Assembly: GCA_001596155.1 (NCBI GenBank)
Contig: CP014771.1
Location: forward strand, 5,146,001 to 5,210,000
From: Hymenobacter psoromatis
GTDB taxonomy: Bacteria > Bacteroidota > Bacteroidia > Cytophagales > Hymenobacteraceae
DNA length: 64,000 nucleotides
Direction: 5' to 3'
Of this stretch, positions 19,720 through 27,775 are shown one piece after another. The number at the start of each line of letters is the position of its first letter. Position 1 is the stretch's first letter. The notes beneath the pieces were generated by a model. That model made no database searches and was not told where the DNA came from. It saw only the letters and a program-made list of their open reading frames with translations. Both the position numbers and the translations under genes were made by a program.

Positions 19720-20559
19720 GAGCCTGTTATGCACTATTGGCGTGTCTGGCGAGCATAATACAGGCGAAGACGGCAGAGTGGGGTTGTTGCAACGTGCTGC
19801 TCAAGCGCTCGTAATCGCGGGCCAGCCGCCGGAAGCGGCTGCACCAGGCAAAGCTGCGTTCGACCACCCAGCGGCGGGGCAATAGCACAAAGCCGGTGTG
19901 TCCTTCCGGCTCGGTTATCACCTGCAAATCAATATCGTGTACGGCAGCCTCGTACTCCAGGTCTTCCCCCGCGTAGCCCTGGTCGCCGAAGCCCACTTCG
20001 ACCGTTTGACTCGTGATTTCTTGTGCTCGCTGGCAGAGTTCGCCCACCTGGGGCCGCTACTATTCGTTGGCCGGGGTAATGACCACGCTGAGCAGGTAGC
20101 CCAGCTTATCGACCGCGATGTGGGCCTTGCCGCACTCTGCGCCTTTTAGCCCCGTCGTAGCCGGCGCGGCACCCACTCTCGGGGGGGGCTTTGTAGGGTG
20201 CGCCCGTCGAAGATGACGGCCGTGGGCGTGACCGTTTGGCCCAGTAATATGCGCTACAACTCATTCAAATCATGGACGATAGCCTCGGACGCAGGCATCG
20301 CGTCAGCGCGTCCACTGCTGGTAGACCGCCAACCAGGGTGGCAGGTCGTGGGGTAGGTAGTGCCACTGAGAGCCGGCGTGGCCCAGGTAGCGCAAGCCGT
20401 TAAACAAGGCCCGTAACGGGTGGTCGCGCTGGGGCACTTCTTCCCCGCATCAGGCACAAGGAAGGGGCCAAAAAGGTCCATTCCTTATCCAACACATCGC
20501 TGGGGTAACTTCGCGTAACGACCATAGCCCAACTTTAACCTCAAGTGCAGAACAGGCTC
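19720..20559 (-). mobile_element. IS5-family element, 840 bp, transposase decayed
   Basis: The ends GAGCCTGTTATGCAC (left) and GAGCCTGTTCTGCAC (right, read inward) form a 15-base inverted repeat with one mismatch. They are flanked by TA at 19718-19719 and 20560-20561. It lies between copA and the ion channel, separating a CTTGCATAAT-type element from 20628. Confidence 0.8.
19727..20481 (-). pseudogene. Frameshifted IS5-family transposase
   Basis: The C-terminal part is open (19727-20047, minus): GFGDQGYAGEDLEYE holds the second catalytic Asp region, and PRRWVVERSFAWCSRFRRLARDYE holds the Glu region. The N-terminal half (20060-20481) is recognisable only by changing frame and contains stops (LFNGLRYLGHAGSQWHYLP, then HIAVDKLGYLLSVV). 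Several frame changes make it inactive. Confidence 0.8.
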
Positions 20560-20627
20560 TAGAGAACTGCTGAACCTGGGCCAGCCGGTCGCGGCGGCCG
20601 GCACTACATAATTTCTCTACTACTGTT

Positions 20628-21641
20628 ATGACTTACTCCTTACTGCTGGCGGGCGTTGGGCTGGCGGGGCTGGCTATCCTCGACCTGATTAAAACCACGC
20701 TCTCCTCCCAGGGTGGGGCCTGGGGTACGCGCATACTGGCCCGGACTGTGTGGCGCGTTTTCTTTGTTGCGGCTGGCCGGCGGGGGCAGGCCCGCCTGCT
20801 CGACCACGCCGGGCTGACTATTCTGCTGAGCGTATTGCTGAGCTGGATTGCGGGTATGTGGGGCGGCCTGTTTCTAGTGCTACTCGCCGATGCGGGCTCC
20901 GTCGTCAGCAGTAGCACCCACGCCCCTGCCGGTGCCATCGAGAAGCTCTACTACGCGGGCTCCACGCTCTCCACGCTGGGCAGCGGTGACTACGTGCCTA
21001 CTTCCGACACCTGGCGGCTGGTGACGAACGTGGCCAGCTTCGCCGGACTGGTGTTCATCACTACCTCCATTACCTACTTCGTGCCGGTACTCTCGGCCAT
21101 CAGCTTGCAGCGGCAGCTCAGCCTCTACATCAACGGCCTGGGCGAAACGCCGCTGCAAATCGTGGCCAATGGCTGGGACGGCACTGGCTTCACGGCTTTG
21201 CTCGATAGCGTGCCGCCGCTCTGCCAGCTTATTCTCCAGCACGCCATGAATCACCGGGCCTACCCCGTGATTCACTACTTTCACAGCCGCCAGCCGCGGC
21301 AGGCCGTGGTGCTGGCTCTGGCCCGCCTCAGTGAGGCGCACCTGCTGCTCGCGCACGCCATCGCGCCCGCGCACCGGCCTCCTGCCCTGCCGCTGCATAT
21401 GCTGCGGGCGGCGCTGGACGAGTACCTGGCCGTGGTCGCGGCCGGCTTCCCGGCGGCGACCACGAAGGAACCCCCAACCCTGCCGGCCCTAACTCAGGTA
21501 GCGGCCCGGCCGCTGCCCCTGCGCAACCCAACCGACATCCTGCAAGCGCTGGCGGGGGAGCAGCCGCGCCGGGGCCAGGTGGGCGCGCTGCTATACGCCG
21601 ATGGCTGGACCTGGCCGCAGGTTTACCAGCCGCCAACGTAG
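20628..21641 (+). CDS. Two-helix ion channel protein (Ion_trans_2 type)
   Basis: A 337-residue protein with N-terminal membrane helices, then a pore module: a helix (LTILLSVLLSWIAGMWGGLFLVLL), a re-entrant filter STLGSGDYVP and a second helix (LVTNVASFAGLVFITTSITYFV). The filter has the spacing of potassium channels but GSGD replaces GYGD, so selectivity is uncertain. The C-terminal 180 residues are cytosolic and helical with a Pro-rich end, with no RCK or cyclic-nucleotide domain seen. A promoter-like CTACATAATTTCTC lies just before the ATG. It is not obviously a copper gene. Confidence 0.8.
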   Translation: MTYSLLLAGVGLAGLAILDLIKTTLSSQGGAWGTRILARTVWRVFFVAAGRRGQARLLDHAGLTILLSVLLSWIAGMWGGLFLVLLADAGSVVSSSTHAPAGAIEKLYYAGSTLSTLGSGDYVPTSDTWRLVTNVASFAGLVFITTSITYFVPVLSAISLQRQLSLYINGLGETPLQIVANGWDGTGFTALLDSVPPLCQLILQHAMNHRAYPVIHYFHSRQPRQAVVLALARLSEAHLLLAHAIAPAHRPPALPLHMLRAALDEYLAVVAAGFPAATTKEPPTLPALTQVAARPLPLRNPTDILQALAGEQPRRGQVGALLYADGWTWPQVYQPPT

Positions 21642-21698
21642 CGCCTGCTGCGGGCCGGTTGGCCGCGCTGCTCGTTTCACCTGCTCTTTACTACCCCC

Positions 21699-21950
21699 AT
21701 GCTCGGTGCCGATGGCTACCTCTGGGTCGTTGGGTACCGGGGCACCCCTAAAACCGGGGGTGCGCCGGTACCCAACGACCCCAAGTTGCTGGCCTTTGGT
21801 ATCACCACGAATAAGCTGGTGCGCATTACTCCGCTCGATGCCTACGTAAAGTCCACCAGCTAGCTTCGTGGATGATATGCGCCTTCCCGGCGACATGCTG
21901 CTGGCATTGGGCCTACAGCCGTTGCAGCGCGGAGTTCACCTGACTGAGAC
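21699..21950 (+). pseudogene. Remnant of a major-royal-jelly-protein/SMP-30-like gene
   Basis: From ATG 21699 a 54-codon frame reads GADGYLWVV, then APVPNDPKLLAF and TTNKLVRITPLDAYV, a pattern of bacterial MRJP-like beta-propeller proteins. After its stop at 21863, a neighbouring frame continues SFVDDMRLPGD, the expected next block. The rest of the propeller is missing. A palindrome (21726-21780, arms GGTCGTTGGGTACCGG) lies inside the fragment. It does not encode a functional protein. Confidence 0.5.
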
Positions 21951-21984
21951 GAAAAAGCATACTCATCTTCCCCACAAAGCATAG

Positions 21985-22464
21985 ATGGAACCCAAATTCA
22001 ACGCGGCTACGCCGCAGCGCCCTGCTGGCGACCGGCTTTTGGACGCCCCGTTGCTCCTAGCTGACATCTCCTCCCTGGTGGAACAGCTCCACCGCGAAAG
22101 TATCTGGGAGGAAAGCGACCGAAACGCCATTACCGTGTTCAAGACCGCCGGGCTGACCATCGTGCTGGTTATTTTGCGCGTAGATGCTATCCTGAACCTG
22201 TGCATAAGTGAAGGGCTACTCAGCCTCCACCTGCTCAAAGGCCAAGTGCAGGTAGTGGCGGATTCCGCAGAGCCCTTACCCGCCCTGAGCCAGGGCCAAC
22301 TGCTGACCCTGCACGCCGGGGCACCGTACCGGGCGCTCGCACTGGCAGAGGCCACGCTACTTCTGACCGTGGCAGGCCAGACGCGCCCCCCCGAGGCGGG
22401 CGGGCCACCCTACCTGCTCCGGCTGGCAGAGGACGCAAACGACATTGGTAACCTGTTGGGATAG
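21985..22464 (+). CDS. Cupin-like small protein
   Basis: A 159-residue soluble protein. The centre (ITVFKTAGLTIVLVILRV, then SLHLLKGQVQVV and LSQGQLLTLHAGAPYRALA) has the double-strand pattern of a single cupin barrel. The usual metal-binding His pair is largely absent (only LHAG remains), so it may not be an enzyme. No signal peptide is present. It follows the MRJP remnant and no operon partner is evident. The function is unknown. Confidence 0.6.
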   Translation: MEPKFNAATPQRPAGDRLLDAPLLLADISSLVEQLHRESIWEESDRNAITVFKTAGLTIVLVILRVDAILNLCISEGLLSLHLLKGQVQVVADSAEPLPALSQGQLLTLHAGAPYRALALAEATLLLTVAGQTRPPEAGGPPYLLRLAEDANDIGNLLG

Positions 22465-22548
22465 ACTGAGTGACTTGTTGGGTAGATAGCTACTGTTGGC
22501 CTTAGTTAAAAGTTTGGTGTAAAAGTCGCATCTGGCAGCATTAGCCGG

Positions 22549-22740
22549 GGCTCAGAAGGGCTAGCCAAGGAACTCAACGCCCCCTTCAGGGCCCTCCATT
22601 AGTTATCCGGTGATGTGGAGAAGAGCGGCGAGGAGAAGCGCCCGCTGCTGTCCGACCTACGCGAGCCCAGCAGCTTGGAGCGAGATTCCGACTGAATCGT
22701 CTTTCTCTGGCGCGGCCAATACTTTTCCAGCGGCCTCGAT
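22549..22740 (+). pseudogene. Fragment of a DnaB-type replicative helicase gene
   Basis: In one frame the sequence reads LAKELNAPFRALH, stop, LSGDVEKSGEEKRPLLSDLR, EPSSLERDSD, stop, IVFLWRGQYF. This matches the DnaB core block around SDLRESG-IEQDAD. Two in-frame stops and the absence of flanking domains show it is a relic. It indicates past presence of a plasmid, phage or element replication gene here. The rest of the 22465-22990 gap holds no gene. Confidence 0.6.
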
Positions 22741-22790
22741 GGCCTTGTTAAATATTTATACCCGATTTGCTTGTAAAATTTGGCCGTAGA

Positions 22791-22800
22791 CTTACATAAT
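22791..22800 (+). promoter_or_regulatory. CTTGCATAAT-type element (one mismatch)
   Basis: CTTACATAAT followed by TTTGCG, so it also reads as a -7 box TAATTTTG (22797-22804). It lies about 200 bases before the Cys-rich protein gene at 23000. Confidence 0.5.
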
Positions 22801-22972
22801 TTTGCGTATAACGTCCGCCAATAATATCAATCAGGAACACTTTAGCTAATAGCTAAAAATCTGATAATTAGTTGGTAAACTAATAAATTAGCAACTCTGA
22901 GTTTTCTACTATTTGGGGCTTTTGGCTGACAGTTTATGACAGTCACATTCTAGCCCTACCTTGGGAAAGTCG

Positions 22973-22980
22973 TAATTTTG
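22973..22980 (+). promoter_or_regulatory. Bacteroidota -7 promoter box TAATTTTG
   Basis: TAATTTTG matches the Bacteroidota TAnnTTTG consensus and lies 20 bases before the ATG at 23000. It should start the copper-efflux operon that begins there with a very short leader. Confidence 0.65.
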
Positions 22981-22999
22981 CGAGCGCTTAGTGCCCTTT

Positions 23000-23470
23000 A
23001 TGTTCCGTAGCCTGTTTCCCTTTCGCCGTTTGCTGGCGACGAGCTTCCTGCTCGTCTTCGTCAACGTGTTTGTGGGGCAGTGTTGGTGCGCAACGAGTAC
23101 CTCGATGCAGTCGGCCCCGCCGATGGCAGCCAGCAGCCACCACGCGGAAGATAAGCCCTCGCATCCGGGCTGTCACGGGCATAGGGCCGTGGCTGAGCAC
23201 CGCGGCAAGCACGAGCATTCGTCCAAGCCAACTAGCAGCCGCGACTGCTGCAAGGACAAGTCGGCTTCGCTGCTTTCATCCCTGACGACCCCCGCCCAGA
23301 AGCATCTGTTTACGCCTGCCCCGGCTGTGCTGCCGACGGCAATTGAGTTTTACTTCCAGCCCCTGGCTGGTAAGTGGGACCGCGCGGCGGTGGTTACCCT
23401 GGTGCCGCCCCGGCACCTGAAGCCCAAAATACCGGATATCCGCATTTTCATTCAGTCCCTGACTGTTTGA
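23000..23470 (+). CDS. Exported Cys/His-rich protein with a conserved KIPDxRIF tail (family A)
   Basis: A 156-residue protein (ATG 23000; a GTG at 22991 is possible). A signal-peptide-like N-terminus (FRRLLATSFLLVFVNVFVG) is followed by QCWC, a His-rich stretch, then RDCCKDKSASLL, and a C-terminal tail KIPDIRIFIQSLTV. The protein at 34439 has the same plan (QCWC, GCCRDQKASLL, KIPDLRIFLRSLTV), so the two form a small family I cannot name. The Cys and His clusters suggest metal binding in the periplasm. It is the first gene of the run to 31632. Confidence 0.7.
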   Translation: MFRSLFPFRRLLATSFLLVFVNVFVGQCWCATSTSMQSAPPMAASSHHAEDKPSHPGCHGHRAVAEHRGKHEHSSKPTSSRDCCKDKSASLLSSLTTPAQKHLFTPAPAVLPTAIEFYFQPLAGKWDRAAVVTLVPPRHLKPKIPDIRIFIQSLTV

Positions 23471-23485
23471 TTCTTTTGACGCGCT

Positions 23486-23531
23486 AAGGCTCGCGCCGGC
23501 ATAGTTACGCTATGTCCGGGGCGGGCCTTTT
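23486..23531 (+). terminator. Terminator-like hairpin
   Basis: AAGGCTCGCGCCGGCATAG pairs imperfectly with CTATGTCCGGGGCGGGCCTT, followed by TTCGTTT. It lies directly after the Cys-rich protein gene. A similar hairpin follows its paralogue at 34919-34974. Confidence 0.6.
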
Positions 23532-23601
23532 CGTTTGCTCGTCCGCGTGGCCCGGCGGGCCGCGCTTTCCTCCCTCCTTTCCTGGTTTTACCTCCCCAAC
23601 A

Positions 23602-23733
23602 ATGAAGAGTTGTTGCCAAGAAGCGGGTGCGCCGCCCCCTCGGGGCACGGGCCGCCGCTGGCTATCCTACCTACTCTACGCCGGGCTGGCGGCTGCCTTG
23701 AGCTTCGTGCTTTGGCAGCAGTGGCAGGCGTAG
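23602..23733 (+). CDS. Small membrane peptide with N-terminal CC
   Basis: A 43-residue peptide: MKSCCQEAG, a basic Pro/Gly stretch, then one membrane helix (WLSYLLYAGLAAALSFVLW). It belongs to no family I can name. Its position between the Cys-rich protein and a lipoprotein of the copper operon suggests a role in metal handling, with the CC pair as a possible ligand on the cytosolic side. A start at 23602 fits the CDS-like spacing; it is short, so coding is moderately certain. Confidence 0.5.
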   Translation: MKSCCQEAGAPPPRGTGRRWLSYLLYAGLAAALSFVLWQQWQA

Positions 23734-23781
23734 CCCAACCGGCCTTCGCAAGGCCGCATTTCCCATTCATCTCCCGTTTCC

Positions 23782-24033
23782 ATGAAGCGCCTTTTTGTTC
23801 CGCTGCTGGCCGCTGTCAGCCTGTTTACCGTTGTCAGTTGCTCTTCTGATTCGAGCAGCAGTAGTGCTACTAATACCGTTACGACGCCCACGGGTACGTT
23901 GCCCGACAGCCTGGCCGACCATGCCGGCGGGCACACCAGCTTTGAAGTCCCCGGCCGATACCGGGGACTTCTGCAACTCGACCACGGCGGACAGATTCAC
24001 ACGGCTGATTTCACCGTCACCGTGCGGGCTTGA
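23782..24033 (+). CDS. Small lipoprotein of the copper operon
   Basis: An 83-residue lipoprotein. The signal peptide ends in VVSCSSDSSSS, with the lipidated Cys near residue 20 followed by a Ser-rich tether. The mature part contains DHAGGHTSFEVPGRY and LDHGGQIHTADF, with several His. The function is unknown; it is probably a periplasmic metal-binding accessory of the following efflux genes. Confidence 0.65.
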   Translation: MKRLFVPLLAAVSLFTVVSCSSDSSSSSATNTVTTPTGTLPDSLADHAGGHTSFEVPGRYRGLLQLDHGGQIHTADFTVTVRA

Positions 24034-24072
24034 AACCACCATCAATTTCTCCATAATTTTTTTCCTGTTCCC

Positions 24073-24600
24073 ATGAAAGTTCTTCGCTCTTTTGCCGCCG
24101 CCGCCCTACTGCTGGCCGCTGCCCCGCTCGTTACCCACGCCCAGCACGCCGAAACTGCCGCGGGCGAATCTCACGCCCACGTAGCCCCGCACGGCGGGGT
24201 CGTGCGCTCCGCTGGCTCCTATCACGTGGAGTTGGTGGCCCAGCCCACAACGCTGACTTTCTATCTGCTGGGGGCCAAAATGAGTGCCCAGCCCAACAAC
24301 GGCATGAAGGGTTCGGTGCTGGTGCAACTGACCAATAACAAGACGGCGACGCTGCCCCTCAAGCCAGCGGGCACCGACCAACTCACCGCCACGCTGCCCG
24401 CCGGGGCCAGCGTGCGCACGGCCATCGTGACGCTGACTCCAACTGGCGGCAAGGCCATCACGGCCCGCTTCGAGAAGCTGGACGCGCCCCGTGCCCACCA
24501 GGCCGTAGCGGCGGTTTACGTCTGCCCCATGCACCCGGAAGTGACGAGCGATAAGCCCGGCTCGTGCCCGAAGTGCCACATGGCTCTGGTCAAGAAATAG
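24073..24600 (+). CDS. Exported protein with C-terminal heavy-metal-binding domain
   Basis: A 175-residue protein with a signal peptide ending in THAQ. A middle beta-rich domain (PHGGVVRSAGSYHVELV, FYLLGAKMS, ATLPAGASVRTAIV) resembles periplasmic metal-efflux accessory domains. The C-terminal 25 residues form a heavy-metal-binding domain: YVCPMHPEV, then GSCPKCHMALV. That CPMHP/CPxCxM motif recurs at 39935, 62149 and 63518. It lies 38 bases after the lipoprotein gene. It probably scavenges copper in the periplasm for the RND system downstream. Confidence 0.8.
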   Translation: MKVLRSFAAAALLLAAAPLVTHAQHAETAAGESHAHVAPHGGVVRSAGSYHVELVAQPTTLTFYLLGAKMSAQPNNGMKGSVLVQLTNNKTATLPLKPAGTDQLTATLPAGASVRTAIVTLTPTGGKAITARFEKLDAPRAHQAVAAVYVCPMHPEVTSDKPGSCPKCHMALVKK

Positions 24601-24700
24601 TAATTGCCGGCCGCTGCTAGCTTTTCGCTACCCCCGGCCACCGCGCTCCGTACCCGCCCGCCGGCCTTCGGTGGGCGGGCTTACGGCTCAACCTACGTTC

Positions 24701-25936
24701 ATGAAATACTTTTCAATCTGCCAACGATTGCCGGGGCTGCTGCTGCTGGGGCTGCTGGCCGGGCCGGCGCGGGCCCAGCAGGTCGTGGTGCACCTCGACA
24801 GCGCCGAGCGCCAGGCCCTGCGCCGGCACCCGCGCCTGCGCCAGTCAGTGCAGGAAATTGAGGAGCAGCGCGCGCTGAAGCGGGGTGCCTTTTCGCTTAC
24901 CAACCCCGACTTCCTTTACTCGGCTCCTTCAGGCTACCAGTGGGCCGCCGGCGTGGTGCAAACCATCGACTTTCCGACCGTGTACCGCCGGCAAGCCCAG
25001 GCCGCGCAAGCCGGCATTTCGCTGGCCGAGCAAGGGCTGGAAGTGAGCCGCGCTACCGTGCGGCGCGACGTGCGCCAGGTCTACCTAAGCCTGCAATTTA
25101 CTGAGGCTCAAGTACGCCAGCTTACCTACCAGGACAGCCTATTTCGGGCTTTGCAAACGGCTACTGACCGCCTGTTCGCGGCGGGCGAGATAACCGGCCT
25201 GCAACAGGTGAGTACCGATGCCGAAGCCCGGCAGGTGCGCAACCAGCTGGAGCAGGCCCGCGTGGACGAGCGCGCGGCGCAACGGCGGCTGGGGCTTCTG
25301 CTAGGCCAGCCCGAAGCCAACCTAACCGCCGAAACCGACCTGCGGCAAACCGGCCCCGAGCTGGCCCAGGCCGGCGCGGAGCTGCTCGGCACGCTGCCCG
25401 CCCAGGACAGCGCCGCCGTGGCCCGGAGCCCCACGCTGGCCTACTACGGGCAGAACGTGGCCTTGAGCCAGTCGGGCATCAGTCTGGTGCGGGCTCGGCG
25501 CACCCCGGCCCTGACGCTCGGCTATCAGAACCAGGGGCTTAATGATTCGCCGACGCGCTACCGCTTCCAGTTTGGCGTGTCGGTGCCCATCTGGTTCTGG
25601 ACCTACCGCGCCCAGCTGCAAGCGGCCACGGCCCGCGGCCAGGCCGCGCAGGCCCAGTTGCAGGTGCAGCGCCTCGACCTGGGTACCCAGTACCAGCAGG
25701 CCCTGGCCGACACCCGCAAGTTTGCCGCCTCGCTCACCTACTACGAGCAAACTGGCCTACCCCAGTCACGGGCCATTATCAGCCAGTCGCAACGGTTGTT
25801 CCGGGCCGGCGAAATCAGCTACCTGGTGCTGATTCAGAGTCTAAATCAGGCTTTTACCATTCAGAATACGCACCTGACCGCCATTCGGGACTACCGGCAG
25901 GCCATCATCGCACTTAACTACCTGCGGGGCTACTAA
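24701..25936 (+). CDS. TolC-family outer-membrane efflux protein
   Basis: A 411-residue outer-membrane factor with signal peptide (LPGLLLLGLLAGPARAQQ). Long heptad-containing helices (RRDVRQVYLSLQFTEAQVRQ, GLQQVSTDAEARQVRNQLEQ) and the repeated second half (SLTYYEQTGLPQSRAIISQS, GEISYLVLIQSLNQA) are typical of CusC/CzcC-type channels. ATG 24701 was chosen because it opens the signal peptide. Its stop overlaps the next start by one base (25936), so the genes are translationally coupled. It forms the outer part of the tripartite pump with 26528 and 27776. Confidence 0.88.
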   Translation: MKYFSICQRLPGLLLLGLLAGPARAQQVVVHLDSAERQALRRHPRLRQSVQEIEEQRALKRGAFSLTNPDFLYSAPSGYQWAAGVVQTIDFPTVYRRQAQAAQAGISLAEQGLEVSRATVRRDVRQVYLSLQFTEAQVRQLTYQDSLFRALQTATDRLFAAGEITGLQQVSTDAEARQVRNQLEQARVDERAAQRRLGLLLGQPEANLTAETDLRQTGPELAQAGAELLGTLPAQDSAAVARSPTLAYYGQNVALSQSGISLVRARRTPALTLGYQNQGLNDSPTRYRFQFGVSVPIWFWTYRAQLQAATARGQAAQAQLQVQRLDLGTQYQQALADTRKFAASLTYYEQTGLPQSRAIISQSQRLFRAGEISYLVLIQSLNQAFTIQNTHLTAIRDYRQAIIALNYLRGY

Positions 25937-26544
25937 TGAAGAATCTTCTCCTGCTGCTACTCACGCTGCTGCTGGCCACCGGGGCCCGTGCTCACGGTGG
26001 CGAAGACCACGGCGGCGCGGCCAAGCCCTCGGCCGGGCCGGTGGCCACCACGTTTTCGGTGGCCGCGCTCTCCGAAAATTTTGAGCTGCTGCTGCGCTTT
26101 GAGCCGCTGACCAAGGGCCAGGACGCCGACATGCGCCTGTTCGTGGCGGACTACGCCACCAACGCCCCGATTAAGGGCGCGAAGCTAACCGTGACCTGCC
26201 CGGAAGCGGCTGACTTGCAGTTCACCGTTAGCGAGCAGTCGCCGGGGGCCTACCTGGTCGAGGGCGTTTTCCCGGCCAATCAGACTTATAGCCTGGCCGT
26301 CAATATCGTGGCTGGCGATAAAGCCGACTTGATGCTGCTCTCAGGTATTGAGGTAGGCAAGCGCCTACCGGCCGCCGCGGCCCCGCCCGTCGCGGCTCCG
26401 GCCCTCATCGGCTCCTGGAAAACGGGGCTGCTGCTTTTCGGGGCCTTCGGGCTGGGTATCGCCGTGACGGCGCTGTTCCTGCGCCGTCGTCGTCCCGCTA
26501 CTATTTCTTCCTCCACGGCTCCCGTCTATGAAAACCACGCCTAA
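25936..26544 (+). CDS. Periplasmic His-rich accessory protein of the RND pump
   Basis: A 202-residue protein with signal peptide (LLLLLLTLLLATGARA), then HGGEDHGGAA. A beta-sandwich-like middle (LLRFEPLTKGQDADMRLFV, APIKGAKLTVTC, GAYLVEGVF) follows, and then a C-terminal membrane helix (TGLLLFGAFGLGIAVTALFL) with a basic tail. The His-rich HGGEDHGG motif is repeated in the next protein. It overlaps that gene by 17 bases. It is probably a membrane-anchored metal-binding partner of the pump. Confidence 0.75.
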   Translation: MKNLLLLLLTLLLATGARAHGGEDHGGAAKPSAGPVATTFSVAALSENFELLLRFEPLTKGQDADMRLFVADYATNAPIKGAKLTVTCPEAADLQFTVSEQSPGAYLVEGVFPANQTYSLAVNIVAGDKADLMLLSGIEVGKRLPAAAAPPVAAPALIGSWKTGLLLFGAFGLGIAVTALFLRRRRPATISSSTAPVYENHA

Positions 26545-27676
26545 ATTTCTCGCGGCTGCGGCCGCTTTGGGGCTAGCCTTCGCGGTCCTGCTGCCGCCGC
26601 CCGCCGCGCTGTGGGCCCACGGCGGCGAAGACCACGGCGGCGCGGCCCCAGCCGCCGCCGGCGTTGCCCTGACCGACGCGGTGGCGCTGCCCAAAGAGAG
26701 CCAGTTTCTATTCGGGGTGCGCACCGCGCTGGCCGGCTACTCCGATACCTACTCCCGCCTCACGCTCTACGGCACCGTATCGTCGGCCGCTGGGGGCGAA
26801 GGCCGGGTGGTGGCCCCCCAGACCGGGCGCATCGTGAGCCTGGCGGCCAAAGTGGGCCAGCAAGTGCGGGCCGGTCAGGTGCTGGCCGTGGTTGACCAGA
26901 CGCTGGACGCTACCCAGCAAATCGGCCTCAGTACCGAGCGGGCCAACGCCCAGGCCGAGCTGCGGGCCGCCCAGCAGGATTACGCCCGCTTGCAAACCAT
27001 TGCTGACATCGCCGCTCGTAAGGACGTGGTGGCCGCCGAGCTGCGCCTGCGCCAGGCCCGCCAGAACGCCGCCATTCTCAACGGGCAGGGTCGCAACCGC
27101 CGCGTGCGCATCACTTCGCCCATCAGCGGCACGGTGGACTTGTTTACCCTGGCCGTGGGCCAGCAGGTGACGCAGGGTGATGAGCTGCTGCGGGTATTCA
27201 ACCCCAGCAAGCTGCGGGTGGAGGCCCAGGTTTTCGCCCAGGACCTGGCTAAAATTCCCGAGGGGGCGCAATTCCGGGTGGAGGGCCTGCAAGGGCAGGC
27301 GGGCAGTGCCCCGGCTCGGCTAGTGGTATTCAGTAACGTGGTGAACCCCGTGAACCAGGCCCGCCAGCTGGTGCTCGAACTCGCTGATGCGGGCCGCAAC
27401 CTGTTCCGCGCCGGCCAGGCCGTGAATGTGCAGGTGCTGGGCCGCAGCGGCGCGGGCCAAAAGCAGCTGGTAGTACCCACTTCGGCCCTGACCGACCTCA
27501 ATGGCAAGCCCGTGGTCTTCGTGCATACCGACCCGGAAATCTTCAAAATTCACTACGTGCAGCCCGGCCCCGCCAATGGCGAGCAAACCGTGCTGACAGG
27601 CGGCGACGTGCAGGAGAATGACCGGGTAGTGAGCGTGGGCACTTACCAGCTCAAATCCATCTACCTTAACCAGTGA
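26528..27676 (+). CDS. RND efflux periplasmic adaptor subunit
   Basis: A 382-residue membrane-fusion protein linking the inner pump to the TolC channel. After a signal peptide it has HGGEDHGGAA. It then has the lipoyl-like halves (GRIVSLAAKVGQQVRAGQVL and RITSPISGTVDLFTLAVGQQ) around a helical hairpin, a beta-barrel (LRVEAQVFAQDLAKIPEG) and a membrane-proximal domain. It lacks the CPMHP domain seen in the second system. Its neighbours place it between the His-rich accessory and the permease. Confidence 0.88.
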   Translation: MKTTPKFLAAAAALGLAFAVLLPPPAALWAHGGEDHGGAAPAAAGVALTDAVALPKESQFLFGVRTALAGYSDTYSRLTLYGTVSSAAGGEGRVVAPQTGRIVSLAAKVGQQVRAGQVLAVVDQTLDATQQIGLSTERANAQAELRAAQQDYARLQTIADIAARKDVVAAELRLRQARQNAAILNGQGRNRRVRITSPISGTVDLFTLAVGQQVTQGDELLRVFNPSKLRVEAQVFAQDLAKIPEGAQFRVEGLQGQAGSAPARLVVFSNVVNPVNQARQLVLELADAGRNLFRAGQAVNVQVLGRSGAGQKQLVVPTSALTDLNGKPVVFVHTDPEIFKIHYVQPGPANGEQTVLTGGDVQENDRVVSVGTYQLKSIYLNQ

Positions 27677-27689
27677 TTTTTAGGATGTT

Positions 27690-27720
27690 AGCTACTAACT
27701 GATAGCTAGTAGCTTTTTTT
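27690..27720 (+). terminator. Hairpin plus T-run between adaptor and permease genes
   Basis: AGCTACTA pairs with TAGTAGCT and is followed by seven T. Because it lies inside an operon, it may act as an attenuator that lowers permease expression relative to the adaptor. A second small hairpin (GCCATT/AATGGC) follows at about 27749. Confidence 0.5.
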
Positions 27721-27775
27721 AAAATCACCGATAAAAAGGCTAACAGCCATTAACTAATGGCCATCAGCTAAAAAG

